The notes beneath the pieces were generated by a model. The model made no database searches. It saw nothing but the letters and a program-made list of their open reading frames with translations, and was not told where the DNA came from. Shown one piece after another: positions 17,989 to 27,371 of a stretch of DNA of 64,000 nt. Positions within the stretch are counted from its first letter, which is position 1. Each line of letters begins with the position of its first letter. The stretch is taken from contig DEYL01000056.1 in NCBI GenBank assembly GCA_002364535.1, positions 24,879-88,878 on the forward strand. The letters run 5' to 3'. The DNA comes from Flavobacteriaceae bacterium UBA3159. Its GTDB lineage: Bacteria > Bacteroidota > Bacteroidia > Flavobacteriales > Flavobacteriaceae. The translations under genes and the position numbers were made by a program.

Positions 17989-20727
17989 ATGATTAGAGAG
18001 AAAAGAGTAGGGGTTGTATTGGCTGTAATTTTGGTACTCATAGGATTTCTTGTTTTGAGTCTAAAACCGGATCATCAAGTTGATTTTTCTACCGAAGTCA
18101 AACCCATTCTCAACAAACACTGTATCTCCTGTCATGGTGGGGTAAAGAAAAACAGTGGATTCAGTGTTTTGTTTAAATCCGAAGCCATGGGCGATACCGA
18201 ATCGGGAAAACCTGCCATTATTCCTGGGAGTGCTCGAAGGAGTGAGTTGATCCAAAGATTGCACCATACTGATCCCGAGCAGAGAATGCCTTATCAAAAG
18301 ACCCCATTGTCAGCAGATGAAATCAAAACCCTTACCGATTGGATCGATCAGGGCGCCCAATGGGGCTCCCACTGGGCTTACCTGCCTGTTGAAAAAACCG
18401 AATTACCTAAAGTAGCCACAGTTTTTGAAGAAAAAGACTTTATCGTCAACCCCATTGATCATTTTATTGCGGCCAGAATGGAGGAGAAGGATCTTTTACC
18501 CAATTCTCCTGCACCAAAAAACATCATTGCAAGACGATTGGCTTTTGACATCACGGGTTTGCCTCCTGATTCAAATCTTTTTCAAAGTTTTGTCAGCGGA
18601 GAGATCACCTACGAAAACTATGTTGACAACTTATTTAACTCCGTTGCCTATGGTGAAAAATGGGCCAGTTGGTGGTTGGATTTGGCCCGATATGCCGATA
18701 CCATGGGATTTGAAAAAGATCCGGGAAGAACCATTTGGCATTATCGGGATTGGGTCATCAAGGCACTGAATCGTGATTTGTCCTATGACCAATTCACCAT
18801 TGAACAGTTGGCCGGAGATCTCTTGCCCGAACCAACGGCCAATCAATTGATTGCAACTGCTTTCCATCGCAATACCATGAACAACGACGAGGGAGGAACG
18901 GATGACGAGGAGTTTAGAGTTGCCGCGGTTATTGACCGTGTCAATACCACTTTCGACGTATGGCAAAGTACCACCATGAGTTGTGTGCAGTGTCATAGTC
19001 ATCCCTATGACCCTTTTAGACATAAAGAGTATTACAATGTCATGGCTTTTTTCAATAACACCCGCGATGAGGATATTCCCGATGAATCTCCCAACCTGAT
19101 TGACTACAAGGCGGAAGAACTACAAAAAATCAACAATGTATTGGATTGGGTAACTCATGCCGATCCCAAAAAACAAAAGCTTTTTAAGGACTTTATACTG
19201 TTTAAAGAACCCAACTATGCTGCTCATCATTTTAAAGTTATCGATAATGGTTTTGTTTCCGGCCCTAATTTGGGATTAAGAAAAGGAGGTGCCGCAATTA
19301 TTAAAAATGTAAATACACTGGGTTATCAAAAGCTCTACCTGAAGTTTGTCGGAAAGACTGATCGTTCCACATTGGTCTTCCGTAAAAATGGGATCAATGG
19401 GGAAATCATTGGAAAATTTAAAATTTCAAAAAAAGGCAAAAATTTTTATGGGGATCGCCAAGGGCAGATGATCACCTCCATTGATATCACAAAGGAAACA
19501 GAAGCATTTGATTTATATGTTCAACTTCAGACCCAAGATCAGACGTTCAAAAAAGAGCTCGTACTCATCCATTGGATTGCCTTTATGCCCGAATTCCCCG
19601 GTAGAGGAAAACCTGGTTATACCGTGGCTGGCAAAATCTTAAATGAAGTTTTGAACATCAAAGGAGATGTCACCCCTGTTATGGTCGAAAACCCCGATCA
19701 CATGAAAAGAAAAACCCATGTTTTCGATCGGGGCAATTGGATGGTCAAAACGGAGGAGGTACAGACCGGAGTTCCTCAAACGCTTAATCCATGGGAAAAG
19801 CGATGGGAAAACAACCGTTTGGGATTTGCCAAGTGGTTGGTGGATAACAAAAACCCGCTTACTGCTCGAACCCTTGTCAATCGTGTTTGGTATCAGATTT
19901 TTGGAAAAGGTTTGGTATCCACCATGGAAGATATGGGCACCATGGCCGATCCTCCATCCCATCCGTCACTGCTGGACTGGCTCTCCTATGAGTTTATGCA
20001 TTCCATGAACTGGAGTGTTAAAAAGTTGATCAAAACATTATTAATGTCTGCCACCTATCGTCAAAGTTCCACGGTTAGCCACGAAAAGCTGGCTGTTGAT
20101 GAAAACAATCTTTTCTATGCCAGAGGCCCCCGATTGAGATTGACCGCCGAAGAAATAAGGGATCAAGCCCTACATGTTTCCGGTTTGTTGAGCGATAAAA
20201 TGTACGGCCCGGGTGTGATGCCTCCTCAGCCTGACGGAATTTGGGAACATGCCTATTTGGGCAACCTTTGGAAAACCAGTGAAGGGGAAGACAGATACCG
20301 TAGGGGGATCTATACCTATATGAAACGAACCAGTCCTTATCCTTCCATGATCACTTTTGATGCAGGCAGTAGGGAGGTTTGTTTGGTAAGGCGTTCTCCA
20401 ACCAATACTCCGCTGCAAGCTTTAGTAACCATGAACGACCCTGTTTATTTGGAAGCGGCCATGAATTTGGCCAGGGCATACCAAGACAAAGAAAGCAAAA
20501 TTGCTATTCTTGAAATGTATCAAAAAGCGACCCTGAGAAAAGTAGATGAAGACAAATTGAAACATTTATTGCTACTCTATGAGGAAGCCAAATCAACTTT
20601 TGAAAACAATCCTGATCAATTGGAAGATTTCTTTGGGATGGATCATCCTACAGATGTTAAAACAGCGTCACTGGCCATTATTGCCAATACCATTATGAAC
20701 CTAGACGAATTTCTCACCCATGGATAA
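17989..20727 (+). CDS. DUF1549/DUF1553 protein with N-terminal cytochrome c-type motif
   Basis: A 912 aa protein, start ATG 17989, with an N-terminal membrane anchor (residues 8-25). A planctomycete-type cytochrome c domain follows, with CISCH at 45-49. The DUF1549 domain is recognised by EKWASWWLDLARYADT and contains a second heme-like motif CVQCH near residues 332-336. A lectin-like insert (about 400-550) is followed by DUF1553, seen in RTLVNRVWYQIFGKGLV and RRSPTNTPLQALVTMNDP. Proteins of this architecture are abundant in Planctomycetes and Verrucomicrobia and always pair with DUF1501 proteins, as here; their activity is unknown. Probable periplasmic redox protein. Confidence 0.9.
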   Translation: MIREKRVGVVLAVILVLIGFLVLSLKPDHQVDFSTEVKPILNKHCISCHGGVKKNSGFSVLFKSEAMGDTESGKPAIIPGSARRSELIQRLHHTDPEQRMPYQKTPLSADEIKTLTDWIDQGAQWGSHWAYLPVEKTELPKVATVFEEKDFIVNPIDHFIAARMEEKDLLPNSPAPKNIIARRLAFDITGLPPDSNLFQSFVSGEITYENYVDNLFNSVAYGEKWASWWLDLARYADTMGFEKDPGRTIWHYRDWVIKALNRDLSYDQFTIEQLAGDLLPEPTANQLIATAFHRNTMNNDEGGTDDEEFRVAAVIDRVNTTFDVWQSTTMSCVQCHSHPYDPFRHKEYYNVMAFFNNTRDEDIPDESPNLIDYKAEELQKINNVLDWVTHADPKKQKLFKDFILFKEPNYAAHHFKVIDNGFVSGPNLGLRKGGAAIIKNVNTLGYQKLYLKFVGKTDRSTLVFRKNGINGEIIGKFKISKKGKNFYGDRQGQMITSIDITKETEAFDLYVQLQTQDQTFKKELVLIHWIAFMPEFPGRGKPGYTVAGKILNEVLNIKGDVTPVMVENPDHMKRKTHVFDRGNWMVKTEEVQTGVPQTLNPWEKRWENNRLGFAKWLVDNKNPLTARTLVNRVWYQIFGKGLVSTMEDMGTMADPPSHPSLLDWLSYEFMHSMNWSVKKLIKTLLMSATYRQSSTVSHEKLAVDENNLFYARGPRLRLTAEEIRDQALHVSGLLSDKMYGPGVMPPQPDGIWEHAYLGNLWKTSEGEDRYRRGIYTYMKRTSPYPSMITFDAGSREVCLVRRSPTNTPLQALVTMNDPVYLEAAMNLARAYQDKESKIAILEMYQKATLRKVDEDKLKHLLLLYEEAKSTFENNPDQLEDFFGMDHPTDVKTASLAIIANTIMNLDEFLTHG

Positions 20728-22213
20728 TATCAAGAAATTATTAGCAGAGCGAAGAACTGTTGAGGCACAATTCAACAGCAGAAGACACTTCCTGAAAGAT
20801 TGTACTCTAGGCTTGGGCGGATTGGCTTTAGGCAGTTTGTTAAATTCCTGTTCAAGTGGAAGTGCGAAAATCCCTGCCTATACTACCGATAGATCATTGA
20901 ACCCTATGGCTGCTATGCCGGCTCCATTTCTCCCTAAGGTCAAAAGTGTCATTTACCTCCATATGGTGGGAGCTCCTTCCCAATTGGAGTTATTCGATTA
21001 CAAACCCGAATTGACCAAACTTCATAACAAACCTTGTCCACCTTCTTTATTGGAGGGCAAGAAGTTTGCATTTATTCAAGGGGTACCCAATATGCTAGGA
21101 CCTCAAGCGACTTTCAAACAGCAGGGTGAATCCGGAAATTGGGTTTCCAATCACCTGCCCCATTTTAAAAAGGTAATTGATGAGGTGGCTTTTTTGAAGG
21201 CCGTTAATACCGATCAATTCAATCATGGCCCCGCCCAAATGTTGATGCACACCGGTAGCCCCAGAAATGGTCGCCCCAGTATTGGATCGTGGGTAACCTA
21301 TGGTTTGGGTTCTGAAAACAATAATTTACCTGGCTTTGTGGTGCTTACTTCTGGAGGAACTCCGGATGCCGGAAAAAGTGTTTGGGGAAGTGGATTTTTA
21401 CCCTCCGTATATCAGGGTGTACATTGCCGATCCAAAGGAGATCCCGTGCTATATCTCAAAGATCCTAAAGGGGTTTCCAGAAACTTAAAAAAGAAAGTCC
21501 TGGAATCTATCAATGACATCAACCTCAAAGAATATCAAAAGTTTGGTGATCCCGAGGTTTTGACCCGAATCAATCAATACGAAATGGCTTACCGTATGCA
21601 GGTATCTGTCCCTAAAGTAATGGACATCGACAAAGAACCCGATGCCATCAAAGATATGTATGGGATACAACCCGGAAAGGAAGCTTTTGCCAACAACTGC
21701 CTTTTGGCACGTAAAATGGTAGAACAAGGGGTTCGTTTTGTACAATTATATGATTGGGGTTGGGATTCTCACGGAGCCAGTCCCGGAGAGGCCTTAGACT
21801 CAGGTTTCTTGAGAAAATGCAAAGAAACCGATCGACCCATAGCCGCGCTTATTCTCGATCTGAAACAAAGAGGTCTTCTCGATGAAACCCTAATTGTTTG
21901 GGGTGGCGAGTTTGGAAGAACCCCTATGTGGGAAAATCGAGTGGGGATTCAAAATTCACCCGGTAGAGACCATCAAGGCGATGCTTTTACCATATGGATG
22001 GCCGGTGGAGGTATCAAAAAAGGAGCCGTACACGGAAAAACAGATGAAATTGGATATGCAGGAATTGAGGGGCGTGTTTCTGTATATGACATTCAGGCCA
22101 CCATATTACATCTCTTGGGCTTTAACCATGAACAGTTTACCTATGACTTTCAGGGTCGACCCTTCCGACTGACCGATGTAGAGGGCCACGTCATCAACGA
22201 AATTTTAGCTTAA
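20720..22213 (+). CDS. DUF1501 family protein with Tat signal
   Basis: A 497 aa alkaline-phosphatase-fold (sulfatase-like) protein of the DUF1501 family. The Tat signal SRRHFLKD is at residues 19-26, followed by GLALGSLLNSC, which suggests export in folded form and possible lipid anchoring. Metal-site-like segments are YLHMVGAPSQLELFDYKP near the start, YDWGWDSHG, and WGGEFGRTP. The start overlaps the end of the DUF1549/DUF1553 gene by 8 bases, so the two are translationally coupled, as in nearly all genomes that carry them. Function of the pair is unknown. Confidence 0.9.
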   Translation: MDNIKKLLAERRTVEAQFNSRRHFLKDCTLGLGGLALGSLLNSCSSGSAKIPAYTTDRSLNPMAAMPAPFLPKVKSVIYLHMVGAPSQLELFDYKPELTKLHNKPCPPSLLEGKKFAFIQGVPNMLGPQATFKQQGESGNWVSNHLPHFKKVIDEVAFLKAVNTDQFNHGPAQMLMHTGSPRNGRPSIGSWVTYGLGSENNNLPGFVVLTSGGTPDAGKSVWGSGFLPSVYQGVHCRSKGDPVLYLKDPKGVSRNLKKKVLESINDINLKEYQKFGDPEVLTRINQYEMAYRMQVSVPKVMDIDKEPDAIKDMYGIQPGKEAFANNCLLARKMVEQGVRFVQLYDWGWDSHGASPGEALDSGFLRKCKETDRPIAALILDLKQRGLLDETLIVWGGEFGRTPMWENRVGIQNSPGRDHQGDAFTIWMAGGGIKKGAVHGKTDEIGYAGIEGRVSVYDIQATILHLLGFNHEQFTYDFQGRPFRLTDVEGHVINEILA

Positions 22214-22246
22214 ATGATTACTAATATCAACTGATCAACTACTGCA

Positions 22247-23623
22247 ATGGATTTTATCTTTGACCTAATGGGGCGTTTTCATCCTCTGATCGTTCACTTG
22301 CCCATTGGTTTTTTGCTTCTTGGCTTGATGATGTTGATCTTTGACCGTAAAGAAAATAAACATCAAAAAATCATTCGATTTACCTTCTTTTGGGGAACCT
22401 TTTCCTCCCTTGCTGCCGTACTTACCGGAACGATTCAATATACTAGGGAAGGCTACCCTTGGGAAGACATTCAGGGGCATTTGATTTTGGGGGTACTCAC
22501 TTTTGTGTTCTCCTTTTTGATGTATTTAAAACTCAAAGGATACGCTTTTTTTAAAAGAATTTCCTATCAGTTTTTGGGATACGCCCTGGTTGTAATTTTG
22601 TCCATTACGGGACATTTGGGAGGCAACCTTACCCATGGAAAGGATCATCTGTCAGCTCCCCTTCCCGACGAAATAAAACAGGTTTTGGGATTGGAAGTTC
22701 CCTCACGAACACTCGTTCTTCATCCCGAAACCCATCGAGAGTTACCCTTTTATTCGGGCGTTATACAACCGATCTTGGATCAAAAATGCGTGAGTTGTCA
22801 CAACCCGAAAAAGACCAAAGGTGAACTTTTACTTCATAACTTCAAAGGTATAATGATTGGGGGAGAGAAAGGCTCCATCATTTCGATCATTAAGCCTGAG
22901 GAAAGCGAAATGCTAAAAAGGATTCACCTGCCCAGAGACGAAAAAAAACACATGCCGCCCAAAGCAAAAATCCAATTGTCTAAAGCTGAAATAAAATTGA
23001 TTGAACAGTGGGTCAGTATGGGGACACCAGAAAATAAAACCATCGCAGAACTGAGATTATCCCAGAGTTTTTTCAGTTCTTTTTTTCCTAAAGACGAAAC
23101 AGGGATTTATCCCGATCCGGTATTGGACCCCCTAGACAAGTCAGTCATCGATTCTCTTATGGCTATGGGTTTACAAGTTGCCCCGCTTTATAAAACCGCT
23201 TCACTGTTAAAAATTTCAGCCATTAATTTCCCCGATTTTGACGATCAAAAAGCAGTTGTACTTTTAAAGGCATTGGATCATATTGTAGATTTGGATTTGG
23301 GACAAACCCAAGTTACCGATGCTATTTTTGAGGTGATACAACAATTCAAATATTTGACTGTACTGAAATTAAACCGAACTGCCATCTCGGGGAATGGGAT
23401 TAATAAACTCAACAATCTTGAGCATTTAAAGCAAATTAACATGATCAACTCCAACTTTGAGGCAGTCCATTTAGAGGAGATGTATTCTTTTCCTGCATTG
23501 GAAAAGGTTTACCTATTTGGAACTTCCGCAAACCAATCTACTGAGGAGATTCCAGACCAATTCCAACCGATTTTTGAAAGAGGAAACTACAAATTGGATG
23601 AAGATGTAGAAGAAAACCTTTGA
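22247..23623 (+). CDS. Membrane DUF2231-type protein with cytochrome c motif and LRR-like tail
   Basis: A 458 aa protein. The N-terminal 125 residues hold four hydrophobic segments with FHPLIVHLPIGFLLLG, typical of the DUF2231-like membrane domain. A planctomycete-type cytochrome c domain follows with CVSCH at 181-185 and MPPKAKIQLSKAE as a likely distal methionine segment. The last 150 residues (DLDLGQTQVTDAIFEV, LTVLKLNRTAISGNGI) look like degenerate leucine-rich repeats. It follows the DUF1501 gene by 33 bases. It could move electrons between the periplasmic DUF1549 protein and the inner membrane; this is inference. Confidence 0.85.
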   Translation: MDFIFDLMGRFHPLIVHLPIGFLLLGLMMLIFDRKENKHQKIIRFTFFWGTFSSLAAVLTGTIQYTREGYPWEDIQGHLILGVLTFVFSFLMYLKLKGYAFFKRISYQFLGYALVVILSITGHLGGNLTHGKDHLSAPLPDEIKQVLGLEVPSRTLVLHPETHRELPFYSGVIQPILDQKCVSCHNPKKTKGELLLHNFKGIMIGGEKGSIISIIKPEESEMLKRIHLPRDEKKHMPPKAKIQLSKAEIKLIEQWVSMGTPENKTIAELRLSQSFFSSFFPKDETGIYPDPVLDPLDKSVIDSLMAMGLQVAPLYKTASLLKISAINFPDFDDQKAVVLLKALDHIVDLDLGQTQVTDAIFEVIQQFKYLTVLKLNRTAISGNGINKLNNLEHLKQINMINSNFEAVHLEEMYSFPALEKVYLFGTSANQSTEEIPDQFQPIFERGNYKLDEDVEENL

Positions 23624-23656
23624 GTTTTGTAAATTGTTTTGAAAACCAAACCTCTA

Positions 23657-25054
23657 ATGTCGATCAACAGAAGAAATTTTTTAAAAAAAACCTCCCTATC
23701 CACAGCTGCCCTGGCTTCTGCTCCATTACTCACAAACTGTGAGTCGGAGGTAAAATCACAAGCGCCTTCCGGAGGACTTTATATGGGAGACCACGCAGCT
23801 CCTAAACTCAGCAAGATAAGAGCTGCTTTTATCGGTGTAGGAAGCCGGGGCGGAGGACACCTCAATTTTTTTGCCGGATTGCCCGGAACTGAGGTGGTGG
23901 CCATCAGTGATTTATACGAAGATAAGGTCAAAGAAAAACTGGCAATGGTAAACCAACTGGCCGAGGCCTCTAGCCATTCAAATATCGTAACCTATTGGGG
24001 GGATGAGAATCGCTGGAAAACGATGTTGAAGGAGGTAAAGCCAGATGTGGTATTCATTGCGACCAATTGGAACAACCATGCCCCTATGGCCATAGAATGT
24101 ATGAAACAAGGTGCCCATGCCTTTGTGGAGGTTCCTTTGGCTGTGACCCTCAAAGAACTCTGGGAGATTGTCGATACTTCCGAAAGAACTCAAAAGCACT
24201 GTATGATGATGGAGAACGTCAATTACGGCAGGGCCGAATTGATGTACCTCAACATTTGCAGACAAGGGGTAATCGGAGAATTACTTCATGCTGAGGCGGC
24301 CTATATCCATGAGCTCAGAGGTCAAATGAATCAGGTGGAGCGCGGAACAGGTTCGTGGCGTACTCACCACTATGCTACCGGAAAAGGGAATCTCTATCCC
24401 ACACATGGATTGGGGCCCGTGGCCCAATACATGAGCTTGGCGCGCCAAGACGATAATTTTAAAAGCCTGGTATCTTTTTCTACCCCCGCTTTAGGAAGAA
24501 AATTATATGCCGAAAAAAATTACCCTTCGGATCACCAATGGAATCAGTTGAACTACCTTAACGGTGATCTTAATACATCCATCATCAAAACCCATTTGGG
24601 TCGCACTGTCATGGTACAATGGGACGAAACCAGTCCAAGACCCTATACTCGTCTCAATCTTATTCAGGGAACCAAGGGGACTTTGGCCGGCTATCCCACC
24701 CGTGTGGCACTGGAAGGTGGAGTAGAGGGGATAACCAAAGACCACCACAGTTGGGTAGAGGGAGAGCAGTTGGAAAAAGTATTTGAAAAATACGATCACC
24801 CCCTTTATAAAAGACTCAATCAGCAATCCAAAGACAGTGGACACGGGGGTATGGATGGTATCATGATGTACCGTATTGTAGAGTGTTTACAAAAGGGAAT
24901 CCCTCTGGATCAAAATGTTTACGAAGGGGCTTTTTGGAGTGCAGTGACTGAACTCAGTGGAAAATCCATTGAACAGGAGGGAGCACCACAACAATTCCCG
25001 GACTTTAGCCGAGGGAATTGGAAAAACACAAAACCATTAGGTATAATATCATAA
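23657..25054 (+). CDS. Exported Gfo/Idh/MocA oxidoreductase with Tat signal
   Basis: A 465 aa NAD(P)-binding sugar oxidoreductase. The Tat signal INRRNFLKKTS leads into ALASAPLLTNC, so export as a folded, possibly lipidated protein is predicted. The Rossmann motif AFIGVGSRGGGHL lies near residue 60 and the EKP-like motif is replaced by AFVEVPLAVTL, so the usual catalytic Lys is not obvious at that place. The start ATG 23657 is preferred to a TTG at 23639. Family relatives include the exported alpha-N-acetylgalactosaminidase-type proteins that use bound NAD for hydrolysis, so this could be a glycosidase rather than a dehydrogenase. Confidence 0.85.
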   Translation: MSINRRNFLKKTSLSTAALASAPLLTNCESEVKSQAPSGGLYMGDHAAPKLSKIRAAFIGVGSRGGGHLNFFAGLPGTEVVAISDLYEDKVKEKLAMVNQLAEASSHSNIVTYWGDENRWKTMLKEVKPDVVFIATNWNNHAPMAIECMKQGAHAFVEVPLAVTLKELWEIVDTSERTQKHCMMMENVNYGRAELMYLNICRQGVIGELLHAEAAYIHELRGQMNQVERGTGSWRTHHYATGKGNLYPTHGLGPVAQYMSLARQDDNFKSLVSFSTPALGRKLYAEKNYPSDHQWNQLNYLNGDLNTSIIKTHLGRTVMVQWDETSPRPYTRLNLIQGTKGTLAGYPTRVALEGGVEGITKDHHSWVEGEQLEKVFEKYDHPLYKRLNQQSKDSGHGGMDGIMMYRIVECLQKGIPLDQNVYEGAFWSAVTELSGKSIEQEGAPQQFPDFSRGNWKNTKPLGIIS

Positions 25055-25071
25055 AAACAACATTTTATTCT

Positions 25072-25791
25072 ATGAAAAAAATCATTTTATCTATTTTTAT
25101 CGTAAGTATTTGGTCTTGTACCGAAGCTCCCAAAAAAACAAACAGTGAATGGATCACCCTTTTCGACGGCAGTTCATTGGACGGTTGGAGGGCCTACAAT
25201 AGTGATCAGATGCCTCCCGGCTGGAAAATCATGGATAGCGTATTGACTTTCACCACCGCCCAGATTTTAGAAGATGATTATGACTACAAGGGTAGCCGAG
25301 ATATTATCTATGGGGCTGAAGAGTTTGATAACTTTGAATTGTATGTAGAGTGGAATATTCCCAAAGGAGGGAATAGTGGTATTTTTTATCACCTTAAAGA
25401 AGGCTATGATGGCCCACCGGTGGTGGCACCCGAATACCAATTGTTGGACGACGAGAACTATGCTGAAATTCATAACTACGAATTAAAAGACTGGCAACTT
25501 ACTGCGGCCGACTACGCCATGCACCTTCCCGATACCACCCAAAAAGTACTCTATCCACCCGGACAATGGAACAGCAGCAGGATTGTTTTTACCCCCGATA
25601 ATGTAGAACATTGGCTCAACGGTAAAAAAGTATTGTCTTTTGTACCTTGGTCTGAGGATTGGTACCAAAGAAGAAATTCTGGTAAGTGGAACAATGCTCC
25701 GGACTACGGAAAACACAAAACAGGATACATTGGCTTTCAAGATCACGGTAGTAATTTATCCTTTAGAAATGTCAAAATCAAAAAACTTTAA
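25072..25791 (+). CDS. DUF1080 (3-keto-disaccharide hydrolase fold) lipoprotein, second copy
   Basis: A 239 aa exported jelly-roll protein with a lipoprotein signal ending at Cys16 (IVSIWSC). DUF1080 hallmarks are TLFDGSSLDGWRAYNSD, FELYVEWNIPKGGNSGIFY, EYQLLDDENYAE and the terminal IGFQDHGSNLSFRNVKIKKL. The ATG at 25072 is preferred since it gives a clean lipoprotein signal; a longer frame from 25018 would overlap the previous gene. It is not a simple duplicate of the first DUF1080 gene, because the two share only the family motifs. It is flanked on both sides by Gfo/Idh/MocA genes. Confidence 0.9.
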   Translation: MKKIILSIFIVSIWSCTEAPKKTNSEWITLFDGSSLDGWRAYNSDQMPPGWKIMDSVLTFTTAQILEDDYDYKGSRDIIYGAEEFDNFELYVEWNIPKGGNSGIFYHLKEGYDGPPVVAPEYQLLDDENYAEIHNYELKDWQLTAADYAMHLPDTTQKVLYPPGQWNSSRIVFTPDNVEHWLNGKKVLSFVPWSEDWYQRRNSGKWNNAPDYGKHKTGYIGFQDHGSNLSFRNVKIKKL

Positions 25792-25802
25792 ACGCATCAC
25801 CG

Positions 25803-27143
25803 ATGAAAAAAAGAGATTTTTTAAAAACTTCAATGGCAGCGGCCTCAACCGCCTTTTTACCAAAATCAATCATGTCAATGGGAAAAACAGCAAACAAACT
25901 AAGAACCGCCCACATTGGAGTTGGTGGAATGGGTGGTGCTGATCTCAAGTCGATCGCTTCCCATCCGGATGTGGTGGTTGTTGGACTTTGCGATGTGGAT
26001 TCCAATGCCATTGCCAAAGCCGGCACGAGCTATCCCAATGCTAAAACCTACAAAGATTATAGGGTGATGCTCAATGAAATGGCCAGCGAAATTGATGCTA
26101 TTGTGGTTTCTACCCCCGACCATACCCATGCTCCTGCCTCGATAATGGCCATGGAAATGAACAAACCCGTCTATTGTCAAAAGCCCTTAGCACATCATGT
26201 GTCAGAGGTACGAGCCATGCGTAAAATAGCAGAAGAAAAAAACTTAGTTACCCAAATGGGGATACAGGTACATTCCTTTTACGACTACAAATTGGCTACC
26301 CTTTTGATTCAATCAGGCATCATAGGAAAGGTAAGCCGAGTAAGAGCCTGGTCCCCCAAAAATTGGGGTTATGACGGCCCTCCTGCCAGTGGCAGTGATC
26401 CTGTACCTTCCAATTTGAACTGGAATCTTTGGCTGGGAACGGCCGAAGAACGACCCTATAAAGAAAAAGTTTACCACCCGGGGAACTGGAGAAAACTTGT
26501 CGATTTTGGTTGTGCTACCCTCGGGGATATGGGCGTTCATATTTTTGACACCCCCTATAATGCCTTGTTATTAGACGTTCCCAAAACCATCAAAAATACT
26601 TGTAGAAAACCCAATGGATTTGGATATCCTGAGACCAATAAAGTAATTTATACTTTTCCTGGAACAGAATATACCACTGAAAATTTTGAGTGGGTCTGGC
26701 ACGATGGAAAAGGAGCACCAAAGCCCCATAAAGAACTTAGACTGCCCAATAAAGAAAAATTGCCCTTACAGGGTGCTATGTTTATTGGAGAAAAAGGAAG
26801 ACTACTATTGCCTCACTTTATGAAGCCGCCTCGTTTGATCGTAGAAGGTGAATACCAAGAGATCGATATCAAAAAATATGATCCTCAGGGAAAGTTGGGT
26901 ATCACGGTCAACGATTATGAACGGGATTCTCCAAAACACTACCACCAGTTTGTTGATGCTTGTTTGGGCAGAGACCAAGTTTCTGCTCCTTTTTCATATG
27001 CCTCTAGACTAACGGAAACCATTTTATTGGGGGTTATTGCAGGTAGATTTCCCAACAAGACCCTTCACTGGGACAGTCAAAAAGCAGCCTTTAAGGAAAG
27101 CGAAGCCAATGTTTTCCTCAGTGGTAAAAATCGAAATTTTTAG
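25803..27143 (+). CDS. Exported Gfo/Idh/MocA oxidoreductase
   Basis: A 446 aa sugar oxidoreductase-fold protein with a Tat-like N-terminus MKKRDFLKTSMAAAS and cleavage near residue 30. The Rossmann motif AHIGVGGMGGADL is near residue 38, and the catalytic-type motif is CQKPLAHHV near residue 123, containing the conserved Lys. YHPGNWRKLVDFGCATLGDMGVH is the family substrate-site segment. It is the last gene of the operon, 11 bases after the second DUF1080 gene, and is followed by a hairpin terminator. It could oxidise the 3-hydroxyl of a glycoside to feed the DUF1080 enzymes. Confidence 0.88.
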   Translation: MKKRDFLKTSMAAASTAFLPKSIMSMGKTANKLRTAHIGVGGMGGADLKSIASHPDVVVVGLCDVDSNAIAKAGTSYPNAKTYKDYRVMLNEMASEIDAIVVSTPDHTHAPASIMAMEMNKPVYCQKPLAHHVSEVRAMRKIAEEKNLVTQMGIQVHSFYDYKLATLLIQSGIIGKVSRVRAWSPKNWGYDGPPASGSDPVPSNLNWNLWLGTAEERPYKEKVYHPGNWRKLVDFGCATLGDMGVHIFDTPYNALLLDVPKTIKNTCRKPNGFGYPETNKVIYTFPGTEYTTENFEWVWHDGKGAPKPHKELRLPNKEKLPLQGAMFIGEKGRLLLPHFMKPPRLIVEGEYQEIDIKKYDPQGKLGITVNDYERDSPKHYHQFVDACLGRDQVSAPFSYASRLTETILLGVIAGRFPNKTLHWDSQKAAFKESEANVFLSGKNRNF

Positions 27144-27146
27144 TTT

Positions 27147-27371
27147 TTAGAATATCATTTCAATGGTTAATGGATATAATTTAACCATCAAGAGTTTTAT
27201 TTTTAACCTAAAGACCCACCTATGTCCAATCCAATTTTTAGGGTCTCTGACCCAATCAACGAGAAGGTAAGGTCCTAATTGCACCATTCTGAAGAAATCC
27301 ACAAATTGATACTTACCTACCGTAAAATGTATGTAGCTAAAAAAAGCTGTCCAACCTGAGTGATTTGTTTT
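27147..27371 (-). other. Open 74-codon stretch in frame behind the doxX stop
   Basis: Directly after the DoxX TAA (27374-27372) the same frame stays open for 74 codons to a TAA at 27149-27147. The translation reads like real protein: it includes HSGWTAFFSYIHF, GKYQFVDFF and DWVRDPKNWIGHRWVF. No start codon is found near its beginning; the first ATG gives 46 residues. It may be the leftover 3' end of a lost gene. I do not recognise the family, and chance cannot be excluded. Confidence 0.3.
27163..27204 (+). terminator. Probable Rho-independent terminator of the DUF1080/DUF1501 operon
   Basis: A perfect 8-base stem, ATGGTTAA at 27163-27170 and TTAACCAT at 27181-27188, with a 10-base loop, followed by the T-rich stretch GTTTTATTTTT at 27194-27204. 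It lies 20 bases after the last gene of the operon. The stem is AT-rich, so it is moderate in strength. Confidence 0.55.

Noticed and set aside
27271..27292. Stretch nearly identical to a GH92 segment near 36441 (GGTCC.AATTGCACCATTC.GAA)
   Set aside because: The match covers only about 22 bases and the surrounding translation is unlike GH92, so chance is likelier than a GH92 fragment.
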